Shown: positions 48,350-57,431 of the stretch, in pieces
How the letters are laid out: each line of letters opens with the position of its first letter
Position numbering within the stretch: position 1 is the first letter of the stretch
NCBI RefSeq assembly: GCF_900111765.1
Contig: NZ_FOIB01000007.1
Span: 433,704-497,703, forward strand
Reading direction: 5' to 3'
DNA length: 64,000 nt
From: Myxococcus fulvus
GTDB lineage: Bacteria > Myxococcota > Myxococcia > Myxococcales > Myxococcaceae
The notes under the pieces: generated by a model
The model's database searches: none
Seen by the model: the letters and a program-made list of their open reading frames with translations, nothing else
What the model was told of the DNA's origin: nothing
Made by a program: the position numbers and the translations under genes

Positions 48350-49792
48350 ATGCATCGCCAGATTGTCGCCGCGCTCTTCTGCGTGCTCGTCGCAGTTCCG
48401 TTGGCTGCTCCGGCGGCGAGTCCGGAGCTGAAGACTCGCCTCGACGCGCAACTGAAGCTCAACCGCGAGCGCTATGGTATCGCCGGGCAGGCCGTGCTGA
48501 TCCGCCACAACGGTCAGCTCGTCTATCAAGCGTCGAATGGCGAGAAGGACATTGAGCGCCACGCGCCTGTCTCGACCGATACCGTGTTCAACGCCTATTC
48601 GCTGGCCAAGCTGCTGGCCAGCGTGCTGGTGATGCAACTGGTCGAGCAGGGCCGTGTCGAGCTGGATGCGCCCGCCAGCCGCTACCTGCCCGACCTGCCC
48701 GTCGCGTGGAAGGCGATCAGCGTGCGCCACTTCCTGGAGCACAGCTCCGGTGTGCCGGAGTACTTCGAGAATCACGAAGGGGCCCTGGTATCGAAGGGGC
48801 ATGCGGGGCTTGCTCCCACGCTGGAGGCAGCGTTCGCGGGGCTGGCGGACGCCCCGATGCAGTTCGCCACCGGCAGCAGCAATCGTTACACGCAGACCAA
48901 CTTCCTGGTGCTGACCGCGTTGCTGCAAGCGCACTATCGTCAGCCCTATGCGGCCATCGTGCGCCAGCGCATCCTGAAACCACTGGGCCTGCGCAACACC
49001 TGGCTGGGGCCCGCTGGTGTGCCCGCCGCGCGCCTGGCGACGGCGTACATCGGCAAGGATGGCGCCCTGCAACGGGAGGACGATGTCGCCTGGCCCGCCT
49101 ATGCGCTGGGGCATGCCAGCCTGCACACCACCGTCGGAGAGCTCGACCGCTTCCTGCAGGCGCTGGCCGCCGGCAAGCTGGTGCGTCGGGCGACGCTCCA
49201 GACGCTGCTGCAGCCGCGGAAGCTCAGCACGGGCCGCGACAGTGGGTTTGTCAGTGGCTGGGAGTTCGGGCAGAGCGGCGATTATCGGCAGATGAGCCAC
49301 GACGGTGGCACTCGCGTGCGTGCACGCCTGTTGTTCAAGGACTCGTTGGCGGGTGACACCTGGACGTTCGTCTATTTCACCAACGGCAGCGTGCGCAACG
49401 TCTGGTCACGCACGCTGGTGGACAGCACCATGGCGCAGGTGGCGCCACGGTTGTTTCCGCGAGAGACGCTGTCCGAGCGCCTGTTCACCCATGCCCTCGC
49501 TGATGACGGCGCCGACGACACGGCGTTGAAGACCTGGTTGCGCGACGGCAGCGGCGTCGCCTCGGAGGAGTTGGAGCGCGCCATCAACGGCGCCGGCTAT
49601 GCCATCCGTGAGAACCTCGGCGCCCGCCCGGCGCTGAAGGTGTTCACCCTCAACACCGCGCTTCATCCGGAGTCGGCCAATGCCTGGGACAGTCTGGCCG
49701 AATGCCACGCCGCGCTGGGCGATGCGGCAATCGCGGCGGAGCTGTACGCGAAGTCGCGGCAACTGGCCGAGGCCGCGAAGGCGAAGCCGTAA
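48350..49792 (+). CDS. Serine hydrolase (beta-lactamase / penicillin-binding protein family)
   Basis: 480 residues with a Sec signal (ALFCVLVAVPLAAPAAS). The class C beta-lactamase/EstB-like fold shows SLAK (nucleophile Ser, general-base Lys), YTQTN (Tyr-x-Asn type motif) and HDGG (in place of KTG). A C-terminal TPR-like unit (NAWDSLAECHAALGDAAIAAELYAKSRQL as helices) is appended. Likely a periplasmic esterase, D-aminopeptidase or related hydrolase. The codon and word style (GCTGGCC, GCAGCGGC) resembles gammaproteobacteria, so transfer is possible. The stop codon abuts the stop of the convergent cyclase gene with no gap. Confidence 0.88.
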   Translation: MHRQIVAALFCVLVAVPLAAPAASPELKTRLDAQLKLNRERYGIAGQAVLIRHNGQLVYQASNGEKDIERHAPVSTDTVFNAYSLAKLLASVLVMQLVEQGRVELDAPASRYLPDLPVAWKAISVRHFLEHSSGVPEYFENHEGALVSKGHAGLAPTLEAAFAGLADAPMQFATGSSNRYTQTNFLVLTALLQAHYRQPYAAIVRQRILKPLGLRNTWLGPAGVPAARLATAYIGKDGALQREDDVAWPAYALGHASLHTTVGELDRFLQALAAGKLVRRATLQTLLQPRKLSTGRDSGFVSGWEFGQSGDYRQMSHDGGTRVRARLLFKDSLAGDTWTFVYFTNGSVRNVWSRTLVDSTMAQVAPRLFPRETLSERLFTHALADDGADDTALKTWLRDGSGVASEELERAINGAGYAIRENLGARPALKVFTLNTALHPESANAWDSLAECHAALGDAAIAAELYAKSRQLAEAAKAKP

Positions 49793-51061
49793 TCAGCCGT
49801 GCGGGGTGATGCCCGGCTGCGCGATCCCCGTGGAGGGGACGAAGGTGGCGACCGGCTCGCTCTTGCCCTTGACCGCCACCGGAGGGGCAGGGGACCAGGT
49901 GAAGGTCTCTCCCGCGGTGGCGCGCGTGGATGCGGACACGAGCAGGGGTGTCCCCACCTGCTTGGTGAGCCCTTCGATACGGCTGGCCAGGTTCACCGCG
50001 TCACCAATCACCGTGTACTCGCGCCGCTGGGGGCTGCCGACGTCGCCCACGACGACGCGGCCGGTGTGGATGCCAATGCCGATGTGCAGCGGCTCCTCGC
50101 CCCGCGCCACGCGCTCCGTGTTGAGCGCCGCCAGCACGTCGAGCATCTCCAGTCCACACGCCACGGCCGCGCGCGCATGGTCCGGGTGGTCGAGCGGCGC
50201 GCCGAAGTACGCGAGGATGCCGTCGCCGATGAACTTGTCGAGCGTCCCGCCATGGCGGAACACCACCTCCACCATGCGCGACAGGTACTCGTTGAGCAGC
50301 GCGACCACCTGGGGGCTGTCCATGCGCTCGGACATGGAGGTGAAGCCTCGGATGTCGGAGAACAGCAGCGTCACCTCGCGATGCTGGCCCGTGGCGAGGC
50401 CGGTGCCTCGATCGGCGATGTGGCGGGCCACCTCGGGGGAGAAGTATCGCCCCAGGCGCTCGCGTCGGGCCTGTTCTCGGGAGATGCCGTGGAGCAGGTG
50501 CTGGATGCGGTGCGTGGCGTAGGCGAGCGCCAAGGCTGTGACGCCAAGGATGACGACGAGCACGGGGGCGAGCTTCCAGTCCTCGGGAGTGCCCTGACTC
50601 ATCAGGGCGACTGAGAAGCCCATGCCCATCACCGCGCAGAGCGCCACGGTGCCCACGTCCAGCGACAGCACGGACAACGCGAGGAGCACGCAGAACACCC
50701 CGCAGGACATGGGGCCCACGAGATCGGCGGGCACGTCGGCCTGGAGGGTGAGGTATTGCTGGAGGAAGACCATGGGCGCGTCCACCAGCGCCACGGCCAG
50801 GCCCGCATACCGGGACCCGGGGGTGAAGACCGCCGCAGCCCAGAGCGCACCTGCGAGCACCAGGTAGATGCCCAGCGCGGCCGGGGACGCGGGCCACGAG
50901 AGGGTCAGGCTCAAGCAGAGCCAGGCGAGCACACCAACGAAGCGCAGTGCGCCCAGGCGCCGGGCGACGCGAAGTCGTTCGTCGATGAGGTTGCGCTCGA
51001 AGGCGATGGACAGGTCCGGCTCAGCCGGGTCGAGGAGAGGCGTCACGAGCTGCGGCAGCAT
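49793..51061 (-). CDS. Membrane-bound class III adenylate/guanylate cyclase
   Basis: 422 residues. The N-terminal 190 residues contain about six transmembrane helices ([29 protein letters not shown] and others), followed by a short linker helix and a class III cyclase domain. Catalytic features are [14 protein letters not shown] (first metal Asp), [11 protein letters not shown] (second metal Asp) and [17 protein letters not shown]. It makes cAMP (most likely) or cGMP on the cytosolic side; six-helix class III cyclases are common in myxobacteria and some act in osmotic or starvation responses. The end carries a small beta extension. A pair of ACCCCGGGTG boxes lies just upstream. Confidence 0.92.
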   Translation of the reverse strand: MLPQLVTPLLDPAEPDLSIAFERNLIDERLRVARRLGALRFVGVLAWLCLSLTLSWPASPAALGIYLVLAGALWAAAVFTPGSRYAGLAVALVDAPMVFLQQYLTLQADVPADLVGPMSCGVFCVLLALSVLSLDVGTVALCAVMGMGFSVALMSQGTPEDWKLAPVLVVILGVTALALAYATHRIQHLLHGISREQARRERLGRYFSPEVARHIADRGTGLATGQHREVTLLFSDIRGFTSMSERMDSPQVVALLNEYLSRMVEVVFRHGGTLDKFIGDGILAYFGAPLDHPDHARAAVACGLEMLDVLAALNTERVARGEEPLHIGIGIHTGRVVVGDVGSPQRREYTVIGDAVNLASRIEGLTKQVGTPLLVSASTRATAGETFTWSPAPPVAVKGKSEPVATFVPSTGIAQPGITPHG

Positions 51062-51117
51062 GTATTCATGACGCTACCAGAGGCGGCCCGGGCCCTTTCG
51101 CGTGAAGCTGGCTTGTT

Positions 51118-51159
51118 ACCCCGGGTGCGTTTCGGACGGAGGTGTCGTCACCCCGGGTG
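51118..51159 (-). promoter_or_regulatory. Twin near-palindromic boxes upstream of the cyclase gene
   Basis: The decamer ACCCCGGGTG occurs at 51118-51127 and 51150-51159, 32 bp apart (about three helical turns). Each is nearly self-complementary. Two sites on the same face of the helix, 57-98 bp before the cyclase start, fit a regulator acting as a pair of dimers. No regulator is assigned. Confidence 0.45.
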
Positions 51160-51171
51160 ATACCTGTGGTT

Positions 51172-51459
51172 TCAGTCCGAGGACGCGTGGGCTGAGTCGG
51201 AGGTGTCTCCGCACATGCTGGGAGACGAGTCCGAACTGGAGGCACAACCCTCGCTGGAGGTGCCATCGACCCAATCCGCCAGCCAGCCGCGAAAGCCGGT
51301 GAGTTCGAGTTCGCGTTGGCCGTAGATGCCGAGGGCTGCTTCGGCGGCGGCCTGTCGACACTTTCGCGCGTAGCGGTAGCCGAGGACGATTGCCCAGACC
51401 GCTCCCAGGAGACCCATCAGGACCGACAGCACCACCGCTGCTTGAAGTACCCAGGTCAT
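51172..51459 (-). CDS. Small membrane protein of unknown function
   Basis: 95 residues from the ATG at 51459, which has CAGGAGGTGG directly upstream, so the gene looks real despite its size. One helix (VLQAAVVLSVLMGLLGAVWAIVLG in two overlapping turns) is near the N-terminus, followed by a basic cytosolic stretch and a Ser/Asp-rich, two-cysteine tail. It begins 22 bp after the frameshifted DUF5953 gene on the same strand and may share its transcript. No function is recognised. Confidence 0.65.
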   Translation of the reverse strand: MTWVLQAAVVLSVLMGLLGAVWAIVLGYRYARKCRQAAAEAALGIYGQRELELTGFRGWLADWVDGTSSEGCASSSDSSPSMCGDTSDSAHASSD

Positions 51460-51481
51460 GGCCACCTCCTGGTGGACCAAT

Positions 51482-52185
51482 CTATCTCAAGTTCGAGCGA
51501 CCGCCTATCTCCGGGAAGCGCTCATGAGTTCGCTTGAGTGCATCGAGGTGGGCTGGGTCGTCATAGTCGAGAGGCGTGTCTGTGAGTTGCACAACCCATC
51601 CTCCCGATGTCGTGCGCCGTGCTCGCGTGAGCAACTCGGTGTCGCGAGCAGGATCAGGGAATCCGATAGCTCGAGCGGTAGCGGCGGACCAGTAGTTTAC
51701 CCACCCGAGGAAAGAGGGCGTCTCTTTCGTGGGGAGCTTCTCTGGAAGGCTGAGCATGGGCAGCCCACGAGGTGAGCGCTCCGGTCCATTCACTGAGCGA
51801 CGAAGCTGCTTCGCGATCTCCGAGCCATAACCCTGCGGCGACGCATGGCCCCAGAATGAGTGTGCTCCCTCTGCCATTGCCCCCAGCACAGCCGCAGCTG
51901 CCGCGATCACGGGTTCGTCGAGTGGTAGCTTTGCATGCACTTCGAATTGGGCTTGGCCACCCGGGCTGAAGAGCGCCGAGTTCTCGCTCCCCCCTCGATA
52001 CTCTCCATGAGCCACGCGTCGCGCTGCGGCAGTGGAATGGGTCTTCCACTTTCGGAGATCCGCCACTCCAGGCGCAAGCCAGGGAGCGCCCTTTCCATCC
52101 CCTGGATGGCATCGAGAGCGCGGCCGTCTTTACCTGCAAGCGCAGGCGCATAGACGATGAGGGTGAGGGTTCTCGGTTGGGTCAT
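51482..52185 (-). pseudogene. DUF5953-type immunity-like gene, copy B, frameshifted by an internal deletion
   Basis: This copy is homologous to the intact gene 52315-53076 from start (MTQPRT vs MTQQKN) to end (ERFPEIGGRS). After ...MESIEGG the frame breaks, and homology resumes in another frame at SENSALFSPGG. The aligned segment (between the shared CTGA and GAGCC blocks) is 55 nt shorter than in the intact copy, losing about 18 residues around FPLMCNGDIRF. As 55 is not a multiple of three, the protein is truncated after about 70 residues. The ATGA overlap with the toxin remnant upstream is kept. Its 3' end is almost identical to that of the intact copy. Confidence 0.8.
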
Positions 52186-52300
52186 CGTGGACATCCCGTG
52201 ACGACGACATTGAGTGTGGGAATCTCGTCGAGCAGTGCGCGCTGGTGCTCTTCGGTGCTCACACCGACGACGAAGTCGTATCCACAAGCCACCAAGTCGG
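52182..52300 (-). pseudogene. C-terminal remnant of a DUF6310 (toxin-like) gene
   Basis: A 39-residue stretch, ACGYDFVVGVSTEEH ... VVVTGCPR, clearly matches the last part of the full DUF6310 protein (ACGYKFVVGVSTQAH ... IVVTDCRR). It starts right after the stop of the intact DUF5953 gene, has no start codon of its own, and ends with TGA overlapping the ATG of DUF5953 copy B, as in the complete pair. So a second toxin/immunity unit existed here and its toxin gene was deleted except for its tail. Confidence 0.8.
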
Positions 52301-52314
52301 ATGCGTCGTGACGC

Positions 52315-53076
52315 TCACCGACGAGTCGTCGAGCGACCGCCGATCTCCGGGAAGCGCTCATAGGTTCGCTTGAGTGCATCCAGGTGGGCGGGGTCGTCGA
52401 GATCGAGCGGCGCGTCCGTGAGCTGCACGACCCATCCACCCGATGCAGTGCGCCGGGACCGTGAGAGCAAGTCCGCGTCCTGGGCCGGGTCAGGAAACCC
52501 GATGGTCCTGGCGGCAGCCTCCGACCAGTAGTTCAGCCACCCGAGGTAATAGGGGGTTTCGGGCGAGCGGATGTCCTCGAAGAGCTTCAGGGCGGGCAGA
52601 CCCCGACGTGGAGACGGCGGCCCCTCCAGCGTGGGTGCTGTCTGATATGCGATGTCTACTGCAGCGTCGTCGGGTGTCGCACGTCCCCAGAACGCGCCGG
52701 CTCCTTCTGCCATGCCCTCGAACAGCGAAGTAGCTGCCGTGAGCACCGGTTCAGCCAAAGGCAGTTCTGCATACACTTCAAACTGTGCATGGCCGCCTGG
52801 ACTGAGGATCCCAGGCCTTTCCGACCCAGTGACTGTCACGGGAAAGCGTATGTCCCCGTTACACATGAGAGGGAAACCCCCATCCACGGTATTCTCTGCG
52901 AGCCACTCATCTCGTTGCGGCAATGCGATGGGGCGCCCTCCGGTGGAAAGTCGCCACTCCAGCCGAAGGTCGGAGAGCGCCTTTTCCATTCCATGAATGA
53001 CAGCGAGCGGGCGTCCATCGTTACCCACGAGCGCGGGTGCATGGATAGTGATAATGAGATTTTTTTGCTGAGTCAT
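52315..53076 (-). CDS. DUF5953-like protein, putative immunity partner, copy A
   Basis: 253 residues starting with ATG overlapping the toxin-like gene's stop (ATGA). It has the family layout I recall for DUF5953 (often paired with DUF6310): an opening LIITIHAPALVGNDGRP, LRLEWRL, a central SPGGHAQFEVYAELPL, and a closing GGWVVQLTDAPLDLDDPAHLDAL. No signal peptide or catalytic motif is seen, consistent with a cytosolic binding protein. Immunity is inferred from coupling with a nuclease-like gene and from the repeated, decaying duplicate downstream. The 3' end is nearly identical to copy B. Confidence 0.8.
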   Translation of the reverse strand: MTQQKNLIITIHAPALVGNDGRPLAVIHGMEKALSDLRLEWRLSTGGRPIALPQRDEWLAENTVDGGFPLMCNGDIRFPVTVTGSERPGILSPGGHAQFEVYAELPLAEPVLTAATSLFEGMAEGAGAFWGRATPDDAAVDIAYQTAPTLEGPPSPRRGLPALKLFEDIRSPETPYYLGWLNYWSEAAARTIGFPDPAQDADLLSRSRRTASGGWVVQLTDAPLDLDDPAHLDALKRTYERFPEIGGRSTTRR

Positions 53077-53978
53077 CGTCTGCAGTCTGTGACAACGATG
53101 GTGAAGGATTGATCTCGTCGCAGCAGCGCGACTCTGTGCGCTTGGGTACTCACTCCAACGACGAACTTGTATCCACAGGCCGCAGCAGCAGCGCGCTCTC
53201 TTCTGAGTTGCGCATATTCGCGTTCGATCTCCTGCCGCTGGACGAATGCATTGTACGTGTCGAACTGGTGGGTCTTGATCTCCCACAGCACGCGCGCGCC
53301 GACCTGTAGCGCATCGAAGCGCACTCCGTTCACGAGCACGTCCATTCCAGGGTAACGGTTCGGCGGAAACGTGTCGGCGCACGTGTTGTGCGCAGCATCA
53401 TTGCCCGCGTGTGGCACAGGGATGGGTCTGCACTCCGGGCGGCGCTCTTGCTCCGTGGGTTCGGTGGGCACTGGTGGGAACGCATCCTGACCTGTTGGCT
53501 CGGGCTTTCGATTCGCGGAAGGCTCCCGCAGGGTCGGCTTCGTCTGGAGCGAGGCCTCTTCATCCTCCCAGTTGCTCCCTCGCAGCTCATACGCCTCCAG
53601 CGCTTCCTCGATGACGAACCCCACCACCACGACACCCAAGACGACCACTGCGCCCACGACAATCTCGGGCGCGGCCAGGACACAGAGGCCGATGCCCAGA
53701 GCCGCCGCGCCCGCGGACGCGACCGTACATCTCCGCGTCGGGTCGTTGAACCGGACCCGGTCATGGTCGAGCGCGTGGAAGCAGCGCTCCGCGAGCACGG
53801 GCCAGGGTTGAGAGGCCTCGCGGACGACGCACCGTCCATCGTCCTTCCACGGCAGCTCCGCCGCCCGCTGGAGGTTGGCGAGCCGAGTGGCCCGAGGGCC
53901 AAGTTCCCTCGGACCCGGTGCCGACGTGGCGCACGCCGAGAAGAACAGCAGCAGTGCCGCACAGGCGCGCGAGCTCAT
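53073..53978 (-). CDS. DUF6310-like lipoprotein with nuclease-like C-terminus, putative toxin
   Basis: 301 residues from the ATG at 53978. Signal and lipobox-like SAC at the front; a hydrophobic stretch near residues 92-125 (VVVLGVVVVGFVI) may cross or insert in a membrane. The C-terminal 110 residues, starting at CRPIPVPHAGNDAAHN, are the DUF6310 domain. Within it D222-x10-E233-x-K235 (RFDAL ... WEIKT) resembles the PD-(D/E)xK nuclease core. A transported nuclease with a coupled partner fits an antibacterial toxin. The domain name is recalled and the nuclease call is inferred; it could instead be a non-enzymatic surface protein. Confidence 0.75.
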   Translation of the reverse strand: MSSRACAALLLFFSACATSAPGPRELGPRATRLANLQRAAELPWKDDGRCVVREASQPWPVLAERCFHALDHDRVRFNDPTRRCTVASAGAAALGIGLCVLAAPEIVVGAVVVLGVVVVGFVIEEALEAYELRGSNWEDEEASLQTKPTLREPSANRKPEPTGQDAFPPVPTEPTEQERRPECRPIPVPHAGNDAAHNTCADTFPPNRYPGMDVLVNGVRFDALQVGARVLWEIKTHQFDTYNAFVQRQEIEREYAQLRRERAAAAACGYKFVVGVSTQAHRVALLRRDQSFTIVVTDCRR

Positions 53979-54116
53979 GGTCACGCTCGTTCAATCAAGT
54001 GACGAAGCCGCAGGTCAAGGAGGCTCGGTCCTCACCGGGCCCTCCGGAAGCACGTGGAAACAGGGGAACGGAACCCACCAAGTCCCTAACACGTCGAACG
54101 AAGATCCGACCTAGCG

Positions 54117-54133
54117 CCTGAACGGCTGGTCAG
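54117..54133 (+). promoter_or_regulatory. Candidate LexA (SOS) box upstream of dnaE2
   Basis: The 17-mer with CTGAAC core and TCAG end matches the remembered Myxococcus LexA motif (reverse complement) at 15 of 17 positions. It ends 14 bp before the GTG start, a good place for repression. It shares CTGAAC-N-G-NN-G-NN-CAG with the box before imuA. Confidence 0.65.
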
Positions 54134-54147
54134 TGTCTTGATCGGGC

Positions 54148-57100
54148 GTGGACTACGCCGAGCTCGTGTGTCGCTCCAACTTCTCGTTCCTGCGCGGGGC
54201 CTCGCATCCGGAGGAACTCATCGTCACGGCCGCCCGACTGGGGCAGCGCGCGCTGGCGCTGACGGATGCGGATGGTCTCTACGGGGCCGTGAAGGCCCAC
54301 CTGGCCGCGAAGGAGCACGGCCTGCGCCTCATCCTGGGCGCGGAGCTGACACTGGAGGACGGGCCTCCCGTGGTCGTCTACGCGGCGGACGCCGGGGGCT
54401 ACTCGAACCTCTGCTCCCTGGTCTCCCAGAGCCGCATGACCCACCCCAAGGGTGAGGCAGGGCTGCCCTGGCGCGCCCTGGCCGAGCGCTCCAGCGGGCT
54501 CCTCGCGCTCCTCCCCGAACCCGCCCCCCTCGAACGCATCGCCCCCCTCGCCGAGGCCTTCCCGGAGCGCTTCCACGTCGGACTGTGCCGCACGCTGTCC
54601 GCGGGGGACTCGGCGCGCGAAGCGCAAGCCGTCGCACTGGCCCGAGAACTGAGGACCCCCCTCGTCGTGCACAACGACGTGCACACGCACCACCGACGCC
54701 GTCAGCCCCTCCAGGACGTCCTGACCGCCGTGCGGTACGGCACCACCGTGGACCGCGTGGGCACGCGCCTGCTGCCCAACGCGGAGCGCACGCTGAAGGG
54801 CCCCCACGAGATGGCGCGCCTCTTCGCGGACCGGCCGGACGCGCTGGAGCGCACCGTGGAGCTGGCCTCGCGCTGCCGTGCCTCCCTGGACGACCTGCGC
54901 TACCGCTTCCCGGAGGAGGACCTGCCCCCAGGCCGCACCGCGGACGAGCACCTGCGCGCCCTGACCTACGAAGGGCTCACCATCCGCTACCCAGCGGGTG
55001 TGCCCCCCGAGGTGGTGAAGCAGATCGAACACGAGCTGCGCCTCATCGCCGCGCTGGACTTCGCGGGTTACTTCCTGGCGCTCTGGGACATCGTCGGCTT
55101 CGCGCGGCGGCGCGGAATCCTCTGCCAGGGCCGAGGCAGCGCGGCGAACTCGGCGGTCTGCTACGCGCTGCAAATCACCGCCATCGACCCGGTGCGCATG
55201 GGCCTGCTGTTCGAGCGCTTCCTCAGCATGGCGCGCAAGGAGCCCCCGGACATCGACGTGGACTTCGAGCACGAGCGCCGCGAGGAGGTCCTCCAGTACG
55301 TCTACGAGAAGCACGGCCGGCACCGCGCGGGCATGGTGTGCGAGGTCATCTGCTACCGGGGACGACTGGCCCTCCGCGAGGCCGGCAAGGCCATGGGCCT
55401 GTCCCTGGACCAGGTCGACCGACTCTCCAAGGTCTCCGCCGCCCACGGCTTCGAGGTGACGCCAGAGGTCCTTCTCGAGGCCGGCCTGTCCGCGTTCGAC
55501 CGCCGCGTCCAGCGCACCCTGTCCCTCGCCTCGGAGCTGGAGGGCTTCCCCCGACACCTCTCCATCCACGTCGGCGGCTTCGTGATGACCCGCGAGCCCC
55601 TGACCCAGCTGGTCCCCGTGGAGAACGCGGCCATGCCCGGCCGCACCGTCATCCAGTGGGAGAAGGACGACATCAACTCCATCGGCCTGCTCAAGGTGGA
55701 CCTGCTCGCCCTGGGCATGCTCACCGCGCTGTCGAAGTGCTTCACCTTGATTCGCGAGCACCACGGCCGTGAGCTGTCCCTGGCCACCATCCCCGCCGAG
55801 GACGCCAAGGTCTACGACATGCTGTGCGAGGCGGACACCGTGGGCGTGTTCCAGATCGAGAGCCGCACCCAGATGAACATGCTGCCCCGGCTCAAGCCGC
55901 GGACCTTCTACGACCTGGTCGTGGAGATCGCCCTCATCCGCCCCGGCCCCATCGTCGGGAAGATGGTCCACCCGTTCCTGCGCCGGAGGAACGGCGAGGA
56001 GACCGTCGTGTACCCGAGCGAGGCCGTGAAGGAGATCCTCGGCAAGACGCTCGGCGTGCCGCTCTTCCAGGAGCAGGCGATGAAGCTCGCCATGGTGGCC
56101 GCTGGCTTCTCCGCGGAGGAGGCGGACGGCCTTCGTCGCGTGCTGAGCCACAAGCGCGCCGAGTCGATGCTCCTCCAGTACCGAGGCCGCTTCGTCGAGG
56201 GCTGCCTGTCACGCGGCTACGCACGCGCCCAGGCCGAGGAGTGGTTCGACAACTTCCGCGGCTTCGCCCACTACGGCTTCCCCGAGAGCCACTCCGCCAG
56301 CTTCGCGTTGATCTCCTACGCGTCCAGCTGGCTCAAGTGCCACTACCCGGCGGCCTTCACCACCGCGCTCCTGAACTCCCAACCCATGGGCTTCTACGCC
56401 CCGCACACCCTGGTCGCGGACGCGCAACGCCACGGCGTGGAGGTGCGCCCCGTCGACGTGCGCGTGTCCCAGTGGGACTGCACGCTGGAGGACGAGGGCA
56501 GGGCGCTGCGGCTCGGGCTGCGGATGGTGCGCGGCCTGGGCGAGTCTGCGGGCCGCCGCGTGGAGACGGGCCGAGGCGAGCACGGCTACTCCGACGTCGG
56601 TGACCTGGCGCGGCGGGCCCGCATTCCCCGGCACGAGCTGACCCGGCTGGCCCTCGCGGGCGCGCTCGCGTCGCTGAGCGGCTCACGACGACAGGCCCTC
56701 TGGGACCTCCAGGCGCTGGGTCCGCTGGACTCGGACGACCTGTTCTTCGGCATGTCGATGGACGGCACGAAGGTGGAGCTGCCCTCGATGGACGTGTATG
56801 CGCGCGTCTGCGCGGACTACGACACCGTGGGCCTGTCCCTGGAGAAGCACCCGCTGGAGCTCGTACGCCCGCTGCTCAAGCGCCAGGGCGCGGTGACGGC
56901 GGAGGGCCTGAAGACGGTGGCCTCCGGGCGCACGGTGACGGTGGGCGGGATGATGATCTGCCGCCAGCGGCCTCCCACCGCGCGCGGCATGTGCTTCATC
57001 TCGCTGGAGGACGAGACGGGCATCGCCAACCTCGTGGTGCCTCCGGACGTCTACGAGCGCTGCCGCAAGGAGCTCCACGGCGCGCTGTTCCTGGTGGGGC

Positions 57101-57216
57101 AGGGCGTGCTGGAGCGCTCGGGCAAGGTGACGAACGTGAAGGTGAAGACGGTGTGGGGGCTCGAGGCCGCCGCCCGCCTGGAGCCCTCGAGCGAGCGGCG
57201 CCGCTCGTCCGCCTGA
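54148..57216 (+). CDS. dnaE2: DnaE2 (ImuC), error-prone DNA polymerase
   Basis: 1022 residues from a GTG. The opening YAELVCRSNFSFLRGASHPEEL is typical of DnaE2. The PHP domain comes first, then the C-family polymerase core with the catalytic PDIDVDF (about residue 367-373) and the QGRGSAANSAVCY block, a helix-hairpin-helix region and an OB domain near the end. The protein is the catalytic subunit of the SOS mutasome and depends on ImuA and ImuB, which are encoded 40 kb to the left. DnaE2 lacks the C-terminal tail that binds tau in the replicative DnaE1. The LexA-like box just upstream suggests damage induction. Confidence 0.95.
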   Translation: MDYAELVCRSNFSFLRGASHPEELIVTAARLGQRALALTDADGLYGAVKAHLAAKEHGLRLILGAELTLEDGPPVVVYAADAGGYSNLCSLVSQSRMTHPKGEAGLPWRALAERSSGLLALLPEPAPLERIAPLAEAFPERFHVGLCRTLSAGDSAREAQAVALARELRTPLVVHNDVHTHHRRRQPLQDVLTAVRYGTTVDRVGTRLLPNAERTLKGPHEMARLFADRPDALERTVELASRCRASLDDLRYRFPEEDLPPGRTADEHLRALTYEGLTIRYPAGVPPEVVKQIEHELRLIAALDFAGYFLALWDIVGFARRRGILCQGRGSAANSAVCYALQITAIDPVRMGLLFERFLSMARKEPPDIDVDFEHERREEVLQYVYEKHGRHRAGMVCEVICYRGRLALREAGKAMGLSLDQVDRLSKVSAAHGFEVTPEVLLEAGLSAFDRRVQRTLSLASELEGFPRHLSIHVGGFVMTREPLTQLVPVENAAMPGRTVIQWEKDDINSIGLLKVDLLALGMLTALSKCFTLIREHHGRELSLATIPAEDAKVYDMLCEADTVGVFQIESRTQMNMLPRLKPRTFYDLVVEIALIRPGPIVGKMVHPFLRRRNGEETVVYPSEAVKEILGKTLGVPLFQEQAMKLAMVAAGFSAEEADGLRRVLSHKRAESMLLQYRGRFVEGCLSRGYARAQAEEWFDNFRGFAHYGFPESHSASFALISYASSWLKCHYPAAFTTALLNSQPMGFYAPHTLVADAQRHGVEVRPVDVRVSQWDCTLEDEGRALRLGLRMVRGLGESAGRRVETGRGEHGYSDVGDLARRARIPRHELTRLALAGALASLSGSRRQALWDLQALGPLDSDDLFFGMSMDGTKVELPSMDVYARVCADYDTVGLSLEKHPLELVRPLLKRQGAVTAEGLKTVASGRTVTVGGMMICRQRPPTARGMCFISLEDETGIANLVVPPDVYERCRKELHGALFLVGQGVLERSGKVTNVKVKTVWGLEAAARLEPSSERRRSSA

Positions 57217-57431
57217 GGCCCTCCAGGACGCACCGACAGTCCGGCGTCACTCCGGACACGCCACGGGTGCTTGTCTACCCCTCTGGCGACAGGCCCGCGT
57301 GCCAACGCGACGCAGCCGCGTCCTCGTGGACCGCGTCCCTCGCGGAGGGCCTGGGGCGCACCGGGTGGAGCCGCCTCGGCACGCCGCTGGCAATAGGAGG
57401 CGCACCCCTCCTCGACCCGGATGGAACTGGC

